Shown: positions 1 through 8,368, numbered from the stretch's first letter. The stretch: 50,821 nucleotides of DNA from an uncultured Bacilli bacterium (GCA_947589435.1 CANQBI010000006.1:1-50821), one strand, 5' to 3'. The notes: generated by a model not told the origin, from the letters alone. Made by a program: numbers and translations.

Positions 1-1299
1 AAAACTGCTTTATTAATTGAAGGAGCAAGAAGAGTAGGTAAAAGTTATATAGTTGAAGAATTTGCTAAAGAAAATTATAAATCTTATATATTAATAGATT
101 TTTATAAAGCCCCAAATGAAATAAAAGAGTTATTTGATAATTATTTAGATAATCTTGATTATTTATTTACTTATATATCTCAATATTATGAAAAAAAATT
201 ATATGAAAGAGAATCTTTAATTATATTTGATGAAATTCAATTTTGTCCTAAAGCAAGAGGAGCCATTAAACATCTAGTTGCCGATGGAAGATATGATTTT
301 ATCGAAACGGGATCTTTAATATCTATTAAGGAAAATGTTCAAGGTATTTTAATTCCTTCGGAAGAAGTTAGTTTAAAGATGGTTCCTATGGATTTTGAAG
401 AATTTTTATGGGCAATGGGTAATGATACATTAATGGATTATATAAAAACTTGTTATAATGAAAAAAGACCAATGGGACAAACTCTACATAGAAAAGCTAT
501 GGACTATTTTAAAGAATATTTAATTGTGGGTGGTATGCCTCAAGCAGTACAGGAATACTCTATTTCAAGAGATTTTGAAAAAGTTGATTTTATTAAAAGA
601 ACTATTTTAAAATTATATAGAGCTGATATAAGAAAATATACTGGTGAATTAAATTTAAAAGTAGAAAAGATTTTTGATATGATACCTTCGCAATTACAAA
701 AACATGAGAAAAAGTTTAATATTTCTTTGTTATCAGAAAATTCCAGGTATCGAAATTATGAAGATGCTTTCTTTTGGTTAGAAGATGCGGACTTAGTAAA
801 TATTGCTTATAATACAACTGAACCAAATATTGGGTTAGGACAAATGATTAGTAATAATAGTTTAAAATGTTATATGTTTGACACTGGGTTGTTATTATCG
901 ATGACTTTTAATGAAAAAAATATAGTAAGTAATGCCATATATAAAAAAATATTATTTGATGATTTAGCATTTAATGAAGGTATGATTATGGAAAATATTG
1001 TATCTCAAATGTTAGTTAGTAATCAAAGGAAATTATATTTCTTTTCTAGAAATAATAGAGAAGATTCTAAAGAAACATTGGAAATTGATTTCTTAATATC
1101 AAGTAATGAAATAACTAATAAACATAATATTATTCCTATAGAAGTTAAATCTTCAAAAAGATTTACGCATTCTTCTTTAGATAAATTAATAAATAGATAT
1201 AAGAATTATTTAGATACTCCAATTGTAATTTATCAAAAGGATTTAAAAATAGAAAATAATATTTTATTTATTCCAATTTATATGAGTGAATTATTATAA
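1..1299 (+). CDS. AAA ATPase with C-terminal DUF4143 (5' end missing)
   Basis: The reading frame is open from the first base, so the N-terminus lies outside the window; 432 residues are visible. A Walker A motif GARRVGKS lies at residues 8-15 and a Walker B LIIFDEIQ at about 73-80. The rest matches the layout of the AAA_14/DUF4143 family: a helical middle part and a C-terminal nuclease-like fold with EIDFLI and IPIEVKSSK, the D...ExK pattern of PD-(D/E)XK enzymes. Such proteins are common in gut Firmicutes and Bacteroidetes; their cellular role is poorly known. A hairpin terminator follows at 1313-1350. An internal ATG at 379 could be mistaken for the start, but the upstream ATPase motifs are in frame. 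Confidence 0.88.
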   Translation, partial: KTALLIEGARRVGKSYIVEEFAKENYKSYILIDFYKAPNEIKELFDNYLDNLDYLFTYISQYYEKKLYERESLIIFDEIQFCPKARGAIKHLVADGRYDFIETGSLISIKENVQGILIPSEEVSLKMVPMDFEEFLWAMGNDTLMDYIKTCYNEKRPMGQTLHRKAMDYFKEYLIVGGMPQAVQEYSISRDFEKVDFIKRTILKLYRADIRKYTGELNLKVEKIFDMIPSQLQKHEKKFNISLLSENSRYRNYEDAFFWLEDADLVNIAYNTTEPNIGLGQMISNNSLKCYMFDTGLLLSMTFNEKNIVSNAIYKKILFDDLAFNEGMIMENIVSQMLVSNQRKLYFFSRNNREDSKETLEIDFLISSNEITNKHNIIPIEVKSSKRFTHSSLDKLINRYKNYLDTPIVIYQKDLKIENNILFIPIYMSELL

Positions 1300-1312
1300 A
1301 AGAAAAAATGTT

Positions 1313-1350
1313 AAGAACAGTAACAGAAGTGGAAGAACTGTTCTTTTTGT
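1313..1350 (+). terminator. Intrinsic terminator of the AAA ATPase gene
   Basis: A 9-bp inverted repeat, AAGAACAGT (1313-1321) and ACTGTTCTT (1337-1345), is followed by a T-rich run. It ends the ATPase gene. Confidence 0.75.
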
Positions 1351-1383
1351 TTTAAGTTAAGATAAATAATAGAGGCCCCCTTT

Positions 1384-1507
1384 GGTAGGGAAAGGTGACA
1401 AGAAAAGGGATAGGGAGAGAGGGAAGAAAAAAACTTTAGTTCGAGAAAGAGAGAGAGAGGGAATAAGAAAAAGAGTGGAGGGGTGGTGGAGGAGGAAGAA
1501 GAGAAAT
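1384..1507 (+). repeat. Polypurine (G/A) tract before the first SipW-type gene
   Basis: About 120 bases are almost wholly G and A on the plus strand, including a run of GA dinucleotides near 1445-1458 and GGT/GGA triplets near 1475-1495. No other stretch of the window looks like this. It covers the ribosome binding region and possible start codons of the following gene, whose paralogs at 2265 and 3175 have ordinary short leaders. It may be a slippage-prone tract. Confidence 0.7.
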
Positions 1508-2179
1508 ACAATGTTACTGACAGTAATCGCAGTAGCAACATTATTAGTAGCAGTAGTAGGAGCAACATTTGCATATTTTAGTTTAACAGCTACTGGAGAA
1601 AGCAAAACAACAGGTACAATAACAACTCCAAAGATAGGTACTGCAACAATAACGGGAGAAAATAATACTTTAACATTAAATCTTACTGCTGAGGATATGG
1701 TTAAGGGTGTAGGAGATAAAATTTATTATGCTTCTGCATCTGGTGATAGTAATAAAACTACTGGTAATGCAATTAATATTGCAAAAGTTGATTTAAAAGG
1801 TGCTCAAGAAAATGCCGAGTATTCTTGTAAAACAACGGTTACAGTTTCAGTTTCAGGCACAATGAAAGATAGCTTACAAGCGGGATGGGCTACATTAAAA
1901 TTAACAGGCTCAGGTGCGACAGAACCAGATGCTTCAAATATTGATATTAAAGATATTGTTACTTCTGGTGGTACATATACAGGTACTGCGGTGGTTAAAG
2001 CTACAACGGCTGGGCAATCACCAGATACTGATGGTTATAGTGGAACAGCTAATATTTTAAGCGCTGTATTATCATTTACAAATAAAGTAGATGCTCCACA
2101 AAATGACGTTGCAGGTAAAACATTAACTGTAACGATAAATGTAACTGGAGGAGAATGTACTTTACAAACAGGCGATTAA
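1475..2179 (+). CDS. SipW-dependent-type secreted protein (TasA/camelysin-like), copy 1
   Basis: This is a secreted protein of about 235 residues. The N-terminus carries a basic stretch (RRKKRN), a hydrophobic segment and the ending VVGATFAYFS, the signature of signal peptides cleaved by the SipW-type peptidase; known substrates include TasA fibre proteins and camelysin. The mature part is rich in Thr, Ser and Gly and beta-type. It is paralogous to the next two genes, with shared motifs LTAEDM, TATI and ECT near the end. The start is uncertain: GTG at 1475 keeps the basic region, ATG at 1511 has a better SD (GGAGGAGG) but loses it. No SipW peptidase gene is in the window. Confidence 0.75.
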   Translation: MEGWWRRKKRNTMLLTVIAVATLLVAVVGATFAYFSLTATGESKTTGTITTPKIGTATITGENNTLTLNLTAEDMVKGVGDKIYYASASGDSNKTTGNAINIAKVDLKGAQENAEYSCKTTVTVSVSGTMKDSLQAGWATLKLTGSGATEPDASNIDIKDIVTSGGTYTGTAVVKATTAGQSPDTDGYSGTANILSAVLSFTNKVDAPQNDVAGKTLTVTINVTGGECTLQTGD

Positions 2180-2264
2180 TAACTAATTTTAGATTTTCAA
2201 TAGTTTTATTTTGAAATAAACTTTGGAAATCTATATTTATAATTGGCAATGGAAGGAGTTTAAA

Positions 2265-2999
2265 ATGGAAAAGAAAAATACGTTGTTGTTAACAGTAATT
2301 GCTGTGGCTACTTTGCTTGTTGCTGTTGTAGGTGCTACTTTTGCCTATTTTAGTTTAACTACTAGTACGGAAGATGCAACGATTACAGGTACAGTTACTG
2401 CGGTTGATGCAGGTACAGCGACAATAATAAATGGTGAACAATACTTAACTTTAAGTTTAACTGCCGAAGATATGGCTAAACAAGGTGAAGATACTCCATA
2501 TTATGCTGTTGCAGGCCAAACAGATACTTTAGGAGAACATGGCACATCTGTACCTATAGATATTTCAAAAGCAAATTATTCAGGAGGTGCTAGTGGAACT
2601 ACTTACAAATGTCCTGTAAGAGTAACTGTAACTGCTGATGGAGATATGATAACAAAAAATACATTAAAAGAAGGTTGGGTTTCATTAGATTTATATGGTG
2701 AAGCTGTTAGTAATCATGGTGTTGGAGTTGTTGGAGCAACATGGGATGGAGACGGAAGTAAATTAACTGTTGATCTTCAAAAGGCTTTAATGGCAGGCTC
2801 AGATACTATGGTTGGTAAATCTGTTATATTAGGTGGAGATATTATGTTACCTGGACCTAGTGTAGATGGAAAAGCTATTTTGAAAGCATCTTTGTATTTA
2901 ACAAACAAAGATAGTGAAGATCAAAGTGCAATTGCAAATCAAAATTTAAGTGTTCAAGTAAAAGTAGAACCTAATGGTGAATGTTCAGTTTCTGAATAG
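2265..2999 (+). CDS. SipW-dependent-type secreted protein, copy 2
   Basis: This is a 244-residue paralog of the preceding gene. ATG 2265 follows GGAAGGAG at 2251-2258, and the N-terminus MEKKNTLLLTVIAV continues into VVGATFAYFS, the SipW-type cleavage region. The mature part has LSLTAEDMAKQGEDTPYYA, which matches copies 1 and 3, and ends near GECSVSE. It is probably an extracellular matrix or surface protein; a fibre-forming role like TasA is inference from the signal type only. It may be co-transcribed with copy 1 (gap about 85 bases); a terminator follows at 3017. Confidence 0.85.
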   Translation: MEKKNTLLLTVIAVATLLVAVVGATFAYFSLTTSTEDATITGTVTAVDAGTATIINGEQYLTLSLTAEDMAKQGEDTPYYAVAGQTDTLGEHGTSVPIDISKANYSGGASGTTYKCPVRVTVTADGDMITKNTLKEGWVSLDLYGEAVSNHGVGVVGATWDGDGSKLTVDLQKALMAGSDTMVGKSVILGGDIMLPGPSVDGKAILKASLYLTNKDSEDQSAIANQNLSVQVKVEPNGECSVSE

Positions 3000-3016
3000 T
3001 AAAATAATTTAAAACT

Positions 3017-3040
3017 AGAAGCATTAGGCTTCTTTTTTTT
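3017..3040 (+). terminator. Terminator after SipW-type copy 2
   Basis: AGAAGC and GCTTCT form a hairpin with a 4-5-base loop, followed by about eight T. Confidence 0.85.
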
Positions 3041-3094
3041 GAAGAATAAAATGTTGGAAATAGTAAAAATTTTACATTTTAATAATGATAAGTA

Positions 3095-3123
3095 TTGAGA
3101 TTTTTTTTGCTTTAGGCTATAAT
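3095..3123 (+). promoter_or_regulatory. Promoter of SipW-type copy 3
   Basis: TTGAGA (3095-3100) and TATAAT (3118-3123) are separated by 17 bases. Copy 3 therefore has its own promoter, separate from copies 1 and 2. Confidence 0.75.
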
Positions 3124-3174
3124 TTATAGTATAGAGAGTAAAATAATATATAGTTATTAAAAAAGGGTGATATT

Positions 3175-3861
3175 ATGTTTGATAAGAAAAACACGATGAT
3201 TCTTACTATTGTTGCAGTAGCGACTTTACTTGTGGCTGTTGTAGGTGCGACATTTGCTTACTTTTCAACAGGTATAAGTGGAGGCCCTACAACTACTAAA
3301 GCAACAGTAACAACTGCCACTCCAGGTTCAATTGTAATTGATGGAGGTGGAGAAACATTAACTTTAAAATTAAGTGCAGCCGATATGATGTCAAATAATA
3401 CTGGAACATATTATGCATTAAATGCAACTGATTCAAAAGACTTAACTGATGCTGAATCAATTCATGGTGGAAAGAACATTGAAAAATTATATACCATTGC
3501 TAATGCTAATATTAAAGATGGTGGAAGTGATGTAACATATAATTGTGGTTATGAAGTTACAGTAAAATCTACAAGCGGTGCTATAAGTGGATTTACTGGT
3601 TTAGCATTGAAACTTAAAGGTCCAGGCATAGAAGGTTCTGGTGATACTACAACTGTTGATCTTAGTAATTTAAGTACTACTGGTACAACTAAGACAGGAA
3701 CCTTTGCTTTAAAGGGTCCAAGTGGAAATTCTACAATTTCAGCAGGAGTATATTTAGAAAATAAAACCGATAATGGTGCTCAAAATTCTATTGCAGGTAA
3801 AACTGCTAATATTACCATTGAGGTAAAAGGCAAAGAATGTACAATAATGGCTAGTGAATAA
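3175..3861 (+). CDS. SipW-dependent-type secreted protein, copy 3
   Basis: This is a 228-residue secreted protein starting MFDKKNTMILTIVAV with the cleavage region VVGATFAYFS. The SD AAAAGGGTG lies about seven bases before ATG 3175. It shares LKLSAADMM, YNCGYEVTV and a final KECT with its two upstream paralogs, so the three arose by tandem duplication and then diverged strongly in the mature part. It is likely a surface or matrix protein. It has its own promoter and terminator. Confidence 0.85.
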   Translation: MFDKKNTMILTIVAVATLLVAVVGATFAYFSTGISGGPTTTKATVTTATPGSIVIDGGGETLTLKLSAADMMSNNTGTYYALNATDSKDLTDAESIHGGKNIEKLYTIANANIKDGGSDVTYNCGYEVTVKSTSGAISGFTGLALKLKGPGIEGSGDTTTVDLSNLSTTGTTKTGTFALKGPSGNSTISAGVYLENKTDNGAQNSIAGKTANITIEVKGKECTIMASE

Positions 3862-3875
3862 AATTGAACAATTTG

Positions 3876-3901
3876 ATTGAGGAAATACCTCAATTTTTTT
3901 G
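3876..3901 (+). terminator. Terminator after SipW-type copy 3
   Basis: ATTGAGG and CCTCAAT pair around a 5-base loop, followed by seven T. Confidence 0.85.
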
Positions 3902-3927
3902 GGCTATTAATTTTAAATATTTAATGC

Positions 3928-4204
3928 GATAATATAAGTGGGTAATCTTGATATAGTGTTAGGTATGGCAAGAACAGTAACGGCAATTACAATGCGTGGA
4001 ATGTGAATGATAACGGCAACTTGGACAACTGGAATTTGAACAATACGAATGCGGTTCGCCAAAGCCTTCTATAACTTGAATGAATATATGGTTAAGACTA
4101 TATACTAGGGAAGATAGAAGACAAAGATTATCTAGGATTTTATCCAAACTAAAAACGAGGATGATTGGTTTTACGAAACTAATCTATTACCTCGTTATTT
4201 TTTG
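3928..4204 (+). ncRNA. R1: structured RNA element with DGR-template-like core
   Basis: This is the first of four homologous elements (R1-R4). GATAATAT (3928-3935) resembles a -10 box, and the conserved transcript begins near GGTAATCTTG at 3941. The core, 3964-4060, has codon periodicity and reads RYG...AWNVN.NGNL...AVR with many Asn codons, but no open frame extends upstream. The 3' domain has a hairpin closed by TATATGG/CTATATA (loop TTAAGA), a small hairpin GGAT/ATCC at 4135-4145, an outer stem AACGAGG (4154-4160) / CCTCGTT (4190-4196) and an inner stem around TACG, then T residues. Changes in R2-R4 preserve the pairing. It resembles the template and spacer RNA of a DGR. Confidence 0.75.
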
Positions 4205-4305
4205 TGATTTTACAACAAATGTGTTCTTTTTCAAAAGAAATTTCACGAAAAAAAAGGAAATCAGAGATTTTTTTACAATAATATAAGTGAAGGGAGGAAA
4301 AATAT
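4205..4305 (+). promoter_or_regulatory. L module: shared leader with promoter and SD, copy 1
   Basis: About 100 bases directly after R1 recur after R2 and R3 with few changes: ACAACAAATGTGTTC, a T run, a GAAATTTC-type block, then TTTTTTTACAATAATATAAGTGAAGGGAGG written here only in part. The box AATAATATAAG resembles the -10 box of the R elements, and GAAGGGAGG is an SD. The cargo gene differs: an Rpn-like nuclease here, DUF3800 in the other two copies. After this SD a short basic reading frame (TTG 4310 to TAG 4366, 18 codons) precedes the nuclease gene. Confidence 0.55.
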
Positions 4306-4380
4306 TGACTTGAATTTTATAAGTAAAAAAAGAATAAAAAAGTTGATTAAAGATACTAAAAAATAGAAAAGGAGAATTGA

Positions 4381-5274
4381 ATGATTGAAGAAAAAGAAGA
4401 AGTGTTAAAAGAACAAAATGGGGAAAATGAAGAAAATAAATTTTATCATTTAAAATATGATAGAGTATTTAAAAAGGTAATAGATGTTAATCCAGAAGTT
4501 TTAGAAAAAGTATTAACAGATATTTTAGAAGAAGAAGTAAAGATAATTAGTTTTGTCCCTACAGAACTACCAATTAAGAATGTCAAAAGTAAAGTAAATA
4601 CATTAGATATTTTAGTTAAGACTAAAGATAACCAAATTTTAAATATTGAGCTTAATACAAACTTTGATAAAGTAACTAAAGAAAGAAATTTAGTATATTA
4701 TACAACTTTGTACTCTCAAAAGAAATTAAGGGGAGAATATATCGAAGATATAGATGAAAAATTAGAAGTATTACATATCGATATAAATTTTAATGAGAGT
4801 CAAAAAGAAGAAGAGAAGAAAGTATTTTATGTGCAAAATGAGAAAGGAATAAAATACAGCGAAAGCTTTAAAATTATCACCGTAAACATTGCTAAGTACA
4901 AGCATATGTGGTATGATAAAAACATAAAAGGTGATAAAACCCACATATATTTAGTAATGTTAGATGCTAATAAAGAGGAGTTAAGAAAGTTAGCAAAGGT
5001 AGATAAGCTAATAAAGGGAGTAGATGAAGAAGTGGAAAAGTTAAATGATGATTTTGTATTTAGAAGAGAGATAAGTAGAGAAGAAGAGGCTAAGATAAGA
5101 GAACAAATGCGAGTTAATGAAGCCAAAAAAGAAGGTAAATTAGAAGGCATTGAAGAAGGAGAAACAAACAAAACTAATGCCATTGCCAAGAATATGCTTG
5201 AACTAGGATTAGAAGAAGAAGTAATAATTAAATCAACTGGAATATCAAAAGAAGAATTAGACAAATTAAAATAA
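4381..5274 (+). CDS. Rpn/PD-(D/E)XK nuclease family protein (putative transposase-like)
   Basis: This 297-residue protein belongs to the Rpn/PDDEXK_2 family, often labelled transposase but in characterised Rpn proteins a DNA endonuclease promoting recombination. The N-terminal FYHLKYDRVFKKV and the core LDIL (D76) ... NIELN (E90) fit the PD-(D/E)XK fold; the usual lysine or glutamine after E is N92 here. The C-terminus has the family's Lys/Glu-rich EGKLEGIEEGE stretch and a final helical repeat. ATG 4381 follows AAAAGGAG. It sits right after R1 and its leader, the place taken by DUF3800 genes after R2 and R3. Confidence 0.82.
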   Translation: MIEEKEEVLKEQNGENEENKFYHLKYDRVFKKVIDVNPEVLEKVLTDILEEEVKIISFVPTELPIKNVKSKVNTLDILVKTKDNQILNIELNTNFDKVTKERNLVYYTTLYSQKKLRGEYIEDIDEKLEVLHIDINFNESQKEEEKKVFYVQNEKGIKYSESFKIITVNIAKYKHMWYDKNIKGDKTHIYLVMLDANKEELRKLAKVDKLIKGVDEEVEKLNDDFVFRREISREEEAKIREQMRVNEAKKEGKLEGIEEGETNKTNAIAKNMLELGLEEEVIIKSTGISKEELDKLK

Positions 5275-5284
5275 TATTTTAGAT

Positions 5285-5314
5285 AATGATATGAAAAACA
5301 TATCATTATTTTTT
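5285..5314 (+). terminator. Terminator of the Rpn-like gene
   Basis: A 9-bp stem, AATGATATG / CATATCATT, has a 5-base loop and a T run. Confidence 0.85.
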
Positions 5315-5363
5315 GCCCTCAATTTATTTATGTTTTTTTATATATTATAATAGGGTGTTTATT

Positions 5364-6164
5364 TTGATAAATTTTTATATTAATGCAAATGTTTATATTC
5401 AAGTGTTATTAGCTACACTAATGACATTCGGTATAACAGCTTTAGGAGCAGCTTTAGTTTTTTTCTTTAAAAAAGTTAATGGAACTATCTTAGATGCCAT
5501 GATGGGATTATCGGCGGGTATTATGATTTCGGCCTCTTTTTGGTCACTTTTAAATCCCGCGATTGATACAGCCAATAATAATGGCATGAATGCTTGGTTA
5601 ATTGTTTCTTTAGGCTTTTTTGTTGGTAGTGTTATTTTAATATTATGTGATATATTATTTGATAAATTTTTAACTAAAAAAATAGTTGGAAATATTAAAG
5701 GTATTAAAAGAAGTTTAATGTTAATTTTTTCCATCACCTTACATAATATTCCGGAAGGACTTGCTATAGGGGTTGCCTTTGGATCTTTATTAAGTGGGGC
5801 TAAAGATGCCACTCTGGCCTCAGCCTTTATGTTAGCAGTTGGTGTTGGTATTCAAAATTTTCCCGAAGGAACGGCGGTTAGTCTTCCTTTAAGAAGAGAA
5901 GGAATGAGTCGTTTTAAATCTTTTATTTATGGGGCTTTAAGTGGTATAGTTGAACCAATTGCGGGTTTAATCGGCTGCTTCTTAGTTATCTATGTAAAAA
6001 ATATTTTACCTTTCTTTTTATCTTTTGCGGCAGGTGCCATGATTTATGTAGCCGTATCGGAACTAATTCCCGAAAGTCAAAAATCAAAGCATCAAAATAT
6101 TATTAGTTTCTTTACGATATTAGGATTTGTCATAATGATGATGTTAGATGTTTCTTTAGGCTAG
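5364..6164 (+). CDS. ZIP family divalent metal transporter
   Basis: This is a polytopic membrane protein of about 266 residues that should import zinc or related divalent metals (ZIP/ZupT-GufA group). Two metal-site helices are visible: LHNIPEGLAIG and QNFPEGTAVS, the paired H/N-x-P-E-G motifs of the family. At least seven hydrophobic segments are seen. TTG 5364 is chosen because AGGGTG lies six bases upstream and a TATAAT box lies at about 5346; an ATG at 5313 overlaps the preceding terminator region and has no SD. It stands alone between the R1 cassette and the pilus-like cluster. Confidence 0.88.
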   Translation: MINFYINANVYIQVLLATLMTFGITALGAALVFFFKKVNGTILDAMMGLSAGIMISASFWSLLNPAIDTANNNGMNAWLIVSLGFFVGSVILILCDILFDKFLTKKIVGNIKGIKRSLMLIFSITLHNIPEGLAIGVAFGSLLSGAKDATLASAFMLAVGVGIQNFPEGTAVSLPLRREGMSRFKSFIYGALSGIVEPIAGLIGCFLVIYVKNILPFFLSFAAGAMIYVAVSELIPESQKSKHQNIISFFTILGFVIMMMLDVSLG

Positions 6165-6195
6165 TTTTTGTGTTAAAATTATAATGGTGAATAGG

Positions 6196-7152
6196 ATGAA
6201 AAAAGGGTTTACAATATTAGAGTTACTAGCGGCGATTACTGTTTTATCTTTAATTATTTTAATCGCGGTACCAACAGTCAATAATATTTCATCCTCAATT
6301 AAGAAAAGCCATTATCAAAATATGCTTAAAAACATTGAAATTGCAGCCTCTAAGTATGCTAGTGATACAAAGGAAGAATACGTCTATGTCGATACTTTAA
6401 TTAAAGAGGGTTACTTAAAAGGTGATGAAAGTGACCATTTAGTAAGTCCACTTGATTCCGATGTATTAAATTGTTATTTAGTGGAAATGCAAAAAGAAAG
6501 TGATTATTATGAAGCCAAATTTACCCAAGAAAAATATTTAGATGAAAATAATAATTGTGATTTAAATGTCTTAAAAGAAAAAAGTTCTTTAATAAAGATA
6601 AATGTCTTAAATAATGGCGAAGTAGTGGAAGATTTAGATAACTTTTTAAAAGGAAGTATTACTTTAGAGGCTATAAGTGATGATATAGATATTGATTGTA
6701 ATTTAAATAAATGTATTTGGTCGAGTACGAGTGGTTTAGAAGAAAGTAGCAATAAAATAAATTTAGATACTGAAAATCGTGTTATAAATGGTACTTATAT
6801 CTTTCAAATGACTATATATTCCGAAGATACCGTGAAAAGATTAAAATCTAGTATTGATTTAAAAGTAGATAATGAAAATCCCGAAATTGATATAGAAGAA
6901 ATGAAAAAAAGTATAAATGAAGGAAAAATAAAGATAATAGCAAATGATGGAATAGGTTCGGGAATTAAAGAATATTATTTAGGTACTTCCTTAGATTGCA
7001 GTAATGTTTTATGGGAAGAAAGTAATATTTTTCCATATGAAGATGGAAAAAACTATTCTATTTGTGTTAAAGATAATGTGGGAAATATAACAAGGGAAAC
7101 TTTAGAGTTTGAAATGTCTAATAATAACGAAAATGAAGTGCTTTATAATTGA
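6196..7152 (+). CDS. Prepilin-type protein with large extracellular domain
   Basis: The N-terminus MKKGFTILELLAAITVLSLI is a type IV prepilin leader: cleavage after G4, Phe at +1, Glu at +5, then a hydrophobic helix. The 318-residue length is large for a major pilin and suggests a minor or tip pilin; the C-terminal half has beta-type sequence ending in an Ig-like DGIGSGIKEYYLGTS...VKDNVGNIT region. ATG 6196 is preferred over 6184 because GGTG lies about seven bases upstream, as in the next gene. It is first of a run of pilin-like genes to 9956. Confidence 0.82.
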   Translation: MKKGFTILELLAAITVLSLIILIAVPTVNNISSSIKKSHYQNMLKNIEIAASKYASDTKEEYVYVDTLIKEGYLKGDESDHLVSPLDSDVLNCYLVEMQKESDYYEAKFTQEKYLDENNNCDLNVLKEKSSLIKINVLNNGEVVEDLDNFLKGSITLEAISDDIDIDCNLNKCIWSSTSGLEESSNKINLDTENRVINGTYIFQMTIYSEDTVKRLKSSIDLKVDNENPEIDIEEMKKSINEGKIKIIANDGIGSGIKEYYLGTSLDCSNVLWEESNIFPYEDGKNYSICVKDNVGNITRETLEFEMSNNNENEVLYN

Positions 7153-7207
7153 CATTAATAACTAATTATTGTAATATTAAATTAGGAAAAATAATAGAGG
7201 TGAATAT

Positions 7208-7732
7208 ATGAACACTATTAAAAATAAGAAAGGTTTTACTTTAATTGAATTATTAGCAGTTATTGTCGTACTTGCTATTGTTATGGTTTTAGCCACAACG
7301 ACAGTTTTACCATATATGGAAAATGCCAGAACTAAAACATTTGCTGTTGAAGCTAATGAGGCTATAAATGCGGCTAGTGAAGCAATGACTTTAAAACTTT
7401 TAGGATCTATTACTTCTGATGACTTAGGAGCTGAAGGTAATGATTACAGACCTTATCCCAATGGTAATTATTGTTTTTCACTTGCCAAATTAGTTGATTT
7501 AGGTATTTGGCAAAAAGATAAACAAGATTTAGGGGAAGGTAAATATGAAGGCTATGTAGAAGTTATAACTTCTAATCCTAGTAAAGCCTATGTTTATAAA
7601 ATTAAAATGCATAATGAAACATTATATGTGGACAATGGTGCTGGTGGCGAAGTTAAAGATACTATGGTTAAAGATTATAATAAAGAATCTCATACGGGAT
7701 TTACTTGTCCAGCCTCATCTAGCGTAGATTAA
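7208..7732 (+). CDS. Type IV prepilin-like protein 1
   Basis: This is a 174-residue pilin-like protein. The leader MNTIKNKK-G-FTLIELLAVIVVLAIVMVLA shows the prepilin peptidase site (after Gly9, Glu at +5). The hydrophobic helix is almost identical to that of the next gene, whereas the C-terminal domain differs. It would be processed by a PilD/TadV-type peptidase, which is not in the window. SD GAGGTG precedes the ATG. Two Cys in the mature part (NYCFSL and FTCPAS) could form a disulfide. Confidence 0.87.
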   Translation: MNTIKNKKGFTLIELLAVIVVLAIVMVLATTTVLPYMENARTKTFAVEANEAINAASEAMTLKLLGSITSDDLGAEGNDYRPYPNGNYCFSLAKLVDLGIWQKDKQDLGEGKYEGYVEVITSNPSKAYVYKIKMHNETLYVDNGAGGEVKDTMVKDYNKESHTGFTCPASSSVD

Positions 7733-7743
7733 TAGGATAAATT

Positions 7744-8256
7744 ATGAAGAATAATAAAGGTTTTACTTTAATTGAATTACTAGCAGTTATTGTTGTACTT
7801 GCCATTGTTATGGTATTAGCTACCACAACAGTATTACCTTATATGTCTACGGCTAGAGAAGATGCATTTAGGATTGAGGCCTCTAATGCTGTTGATGCTG
7901 CTGATATGGTTATGAATTTATACACTTTAGGAGAGTATACATTTTCTAATGATGGAACTGATAAATTAACCAATAGTGAAGATGGCACTAAAACAGCTTG
8001 TTTTACTATTCAAAAGTTGATTGATGTGTCAGCTTATAGTGGTGGTAATAGTTCTTCCGAAGATGAAGATACTGAACCTACTTTTTCTGGTAAAGTAATT
8101 GTTGAAACTAAAGACAAGAAAAAAAGTTATACTTTATATTTTAAAAAGAATGATGAGTTTAAAATAATTGAAGGAAAAACAAAAGATTATACTGATAAAG
8201 ATATTGCATTACAAAATGCCGACAATTGGACAGAAGAATATTCTAAATGTAGTTAA
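7744..8256 (+). CDS. Type IV prepilin-like protein 2
   Basis: This is a 170-residue paralog lying 11 bases after the previous pilin gene. MKNNKGFTLIELLAVIVVLA is a class III-short leader with Glu at +5. The globular part again has two Cys (TACFTI and YSKCS at the end). The strong identity of the first 45 residues to the previous gene, and divergence after that, suggests duplication with selection on the surface domain. A terminator follows at 8277. Confidence 0.87.
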   Translation: MKNNKGFTLIELLAVIVVLAIVMVLATTTVLPYMSTAREDAFRIEASNAVDAADMVMNLYTLGEYTFSNDGTDKLTNSEDGTKTACFTIQKLIDVSAYSGGNSSSEDEDTEPTFSGKVIVETKDKKKSYTLYFKKNDEFKIIEGKTKDYTDKDIALQNADNWTEEYSKCS

Positions 8257-8276
8257 AATTAAATAATAACTTAAAA

Positions 8277-8298
8277 GTGAGAGCAATCTCATTTTTTT
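8277..8298 (+). terminator. Terminator after the prepilin genes
   Basis: A 6-bp hairpin, GTGAGA / TCTCAT, has a GCAA tetraloop and a T run. Confidence 0.8.
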
Positions 8299-8368
8299 AA
8301 TATTTATACTTTTATTTGACAATTACTTGTTAAGAAATAATAATTTTATTTTAAATTTAAAAATATAA

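Noticed and set aside
1382-1474. N-terminal extension of the first SipW-type protein from TTG 1382
   Set aside because: The extra residues are Arg/Lys/Glu/Gly low complexity from the purine tract, no SD precedes the TTG, and the paralogs lack such an extension.
1311-1605. Leu/Ser/Phe-rich minus-strand frames opposite the polypurine tract
   Set aside because: They are reverse-strand shadows of the G/A tract and the signal-peptide region, with low complexity and no SD.
3964-4060. Strict A-only differences among the R cores
   Set aside because: Many differences are at A of Asn codons (ATT, TTT, GAC, ACT), but codons such as TCG, TGG, AGG and CGG also change C or T, and R2 has an extra codon. 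The bias is real to the eye but not exclusive.
4081-4107. Common GUUAAG loop of R1/R3 and the U RNAs as a binding pair
   Set aside because: Both RNAs have the same sequence, not complementary ones, and R2 has a different loop, so this looks like chance.
3959-4286. Protein-coding frames on both strands of R1
   Set aside because: They are short, lack ribosome sites and are broken by stops and indels in R2, R3 and R4, while base-paired positions are kept.
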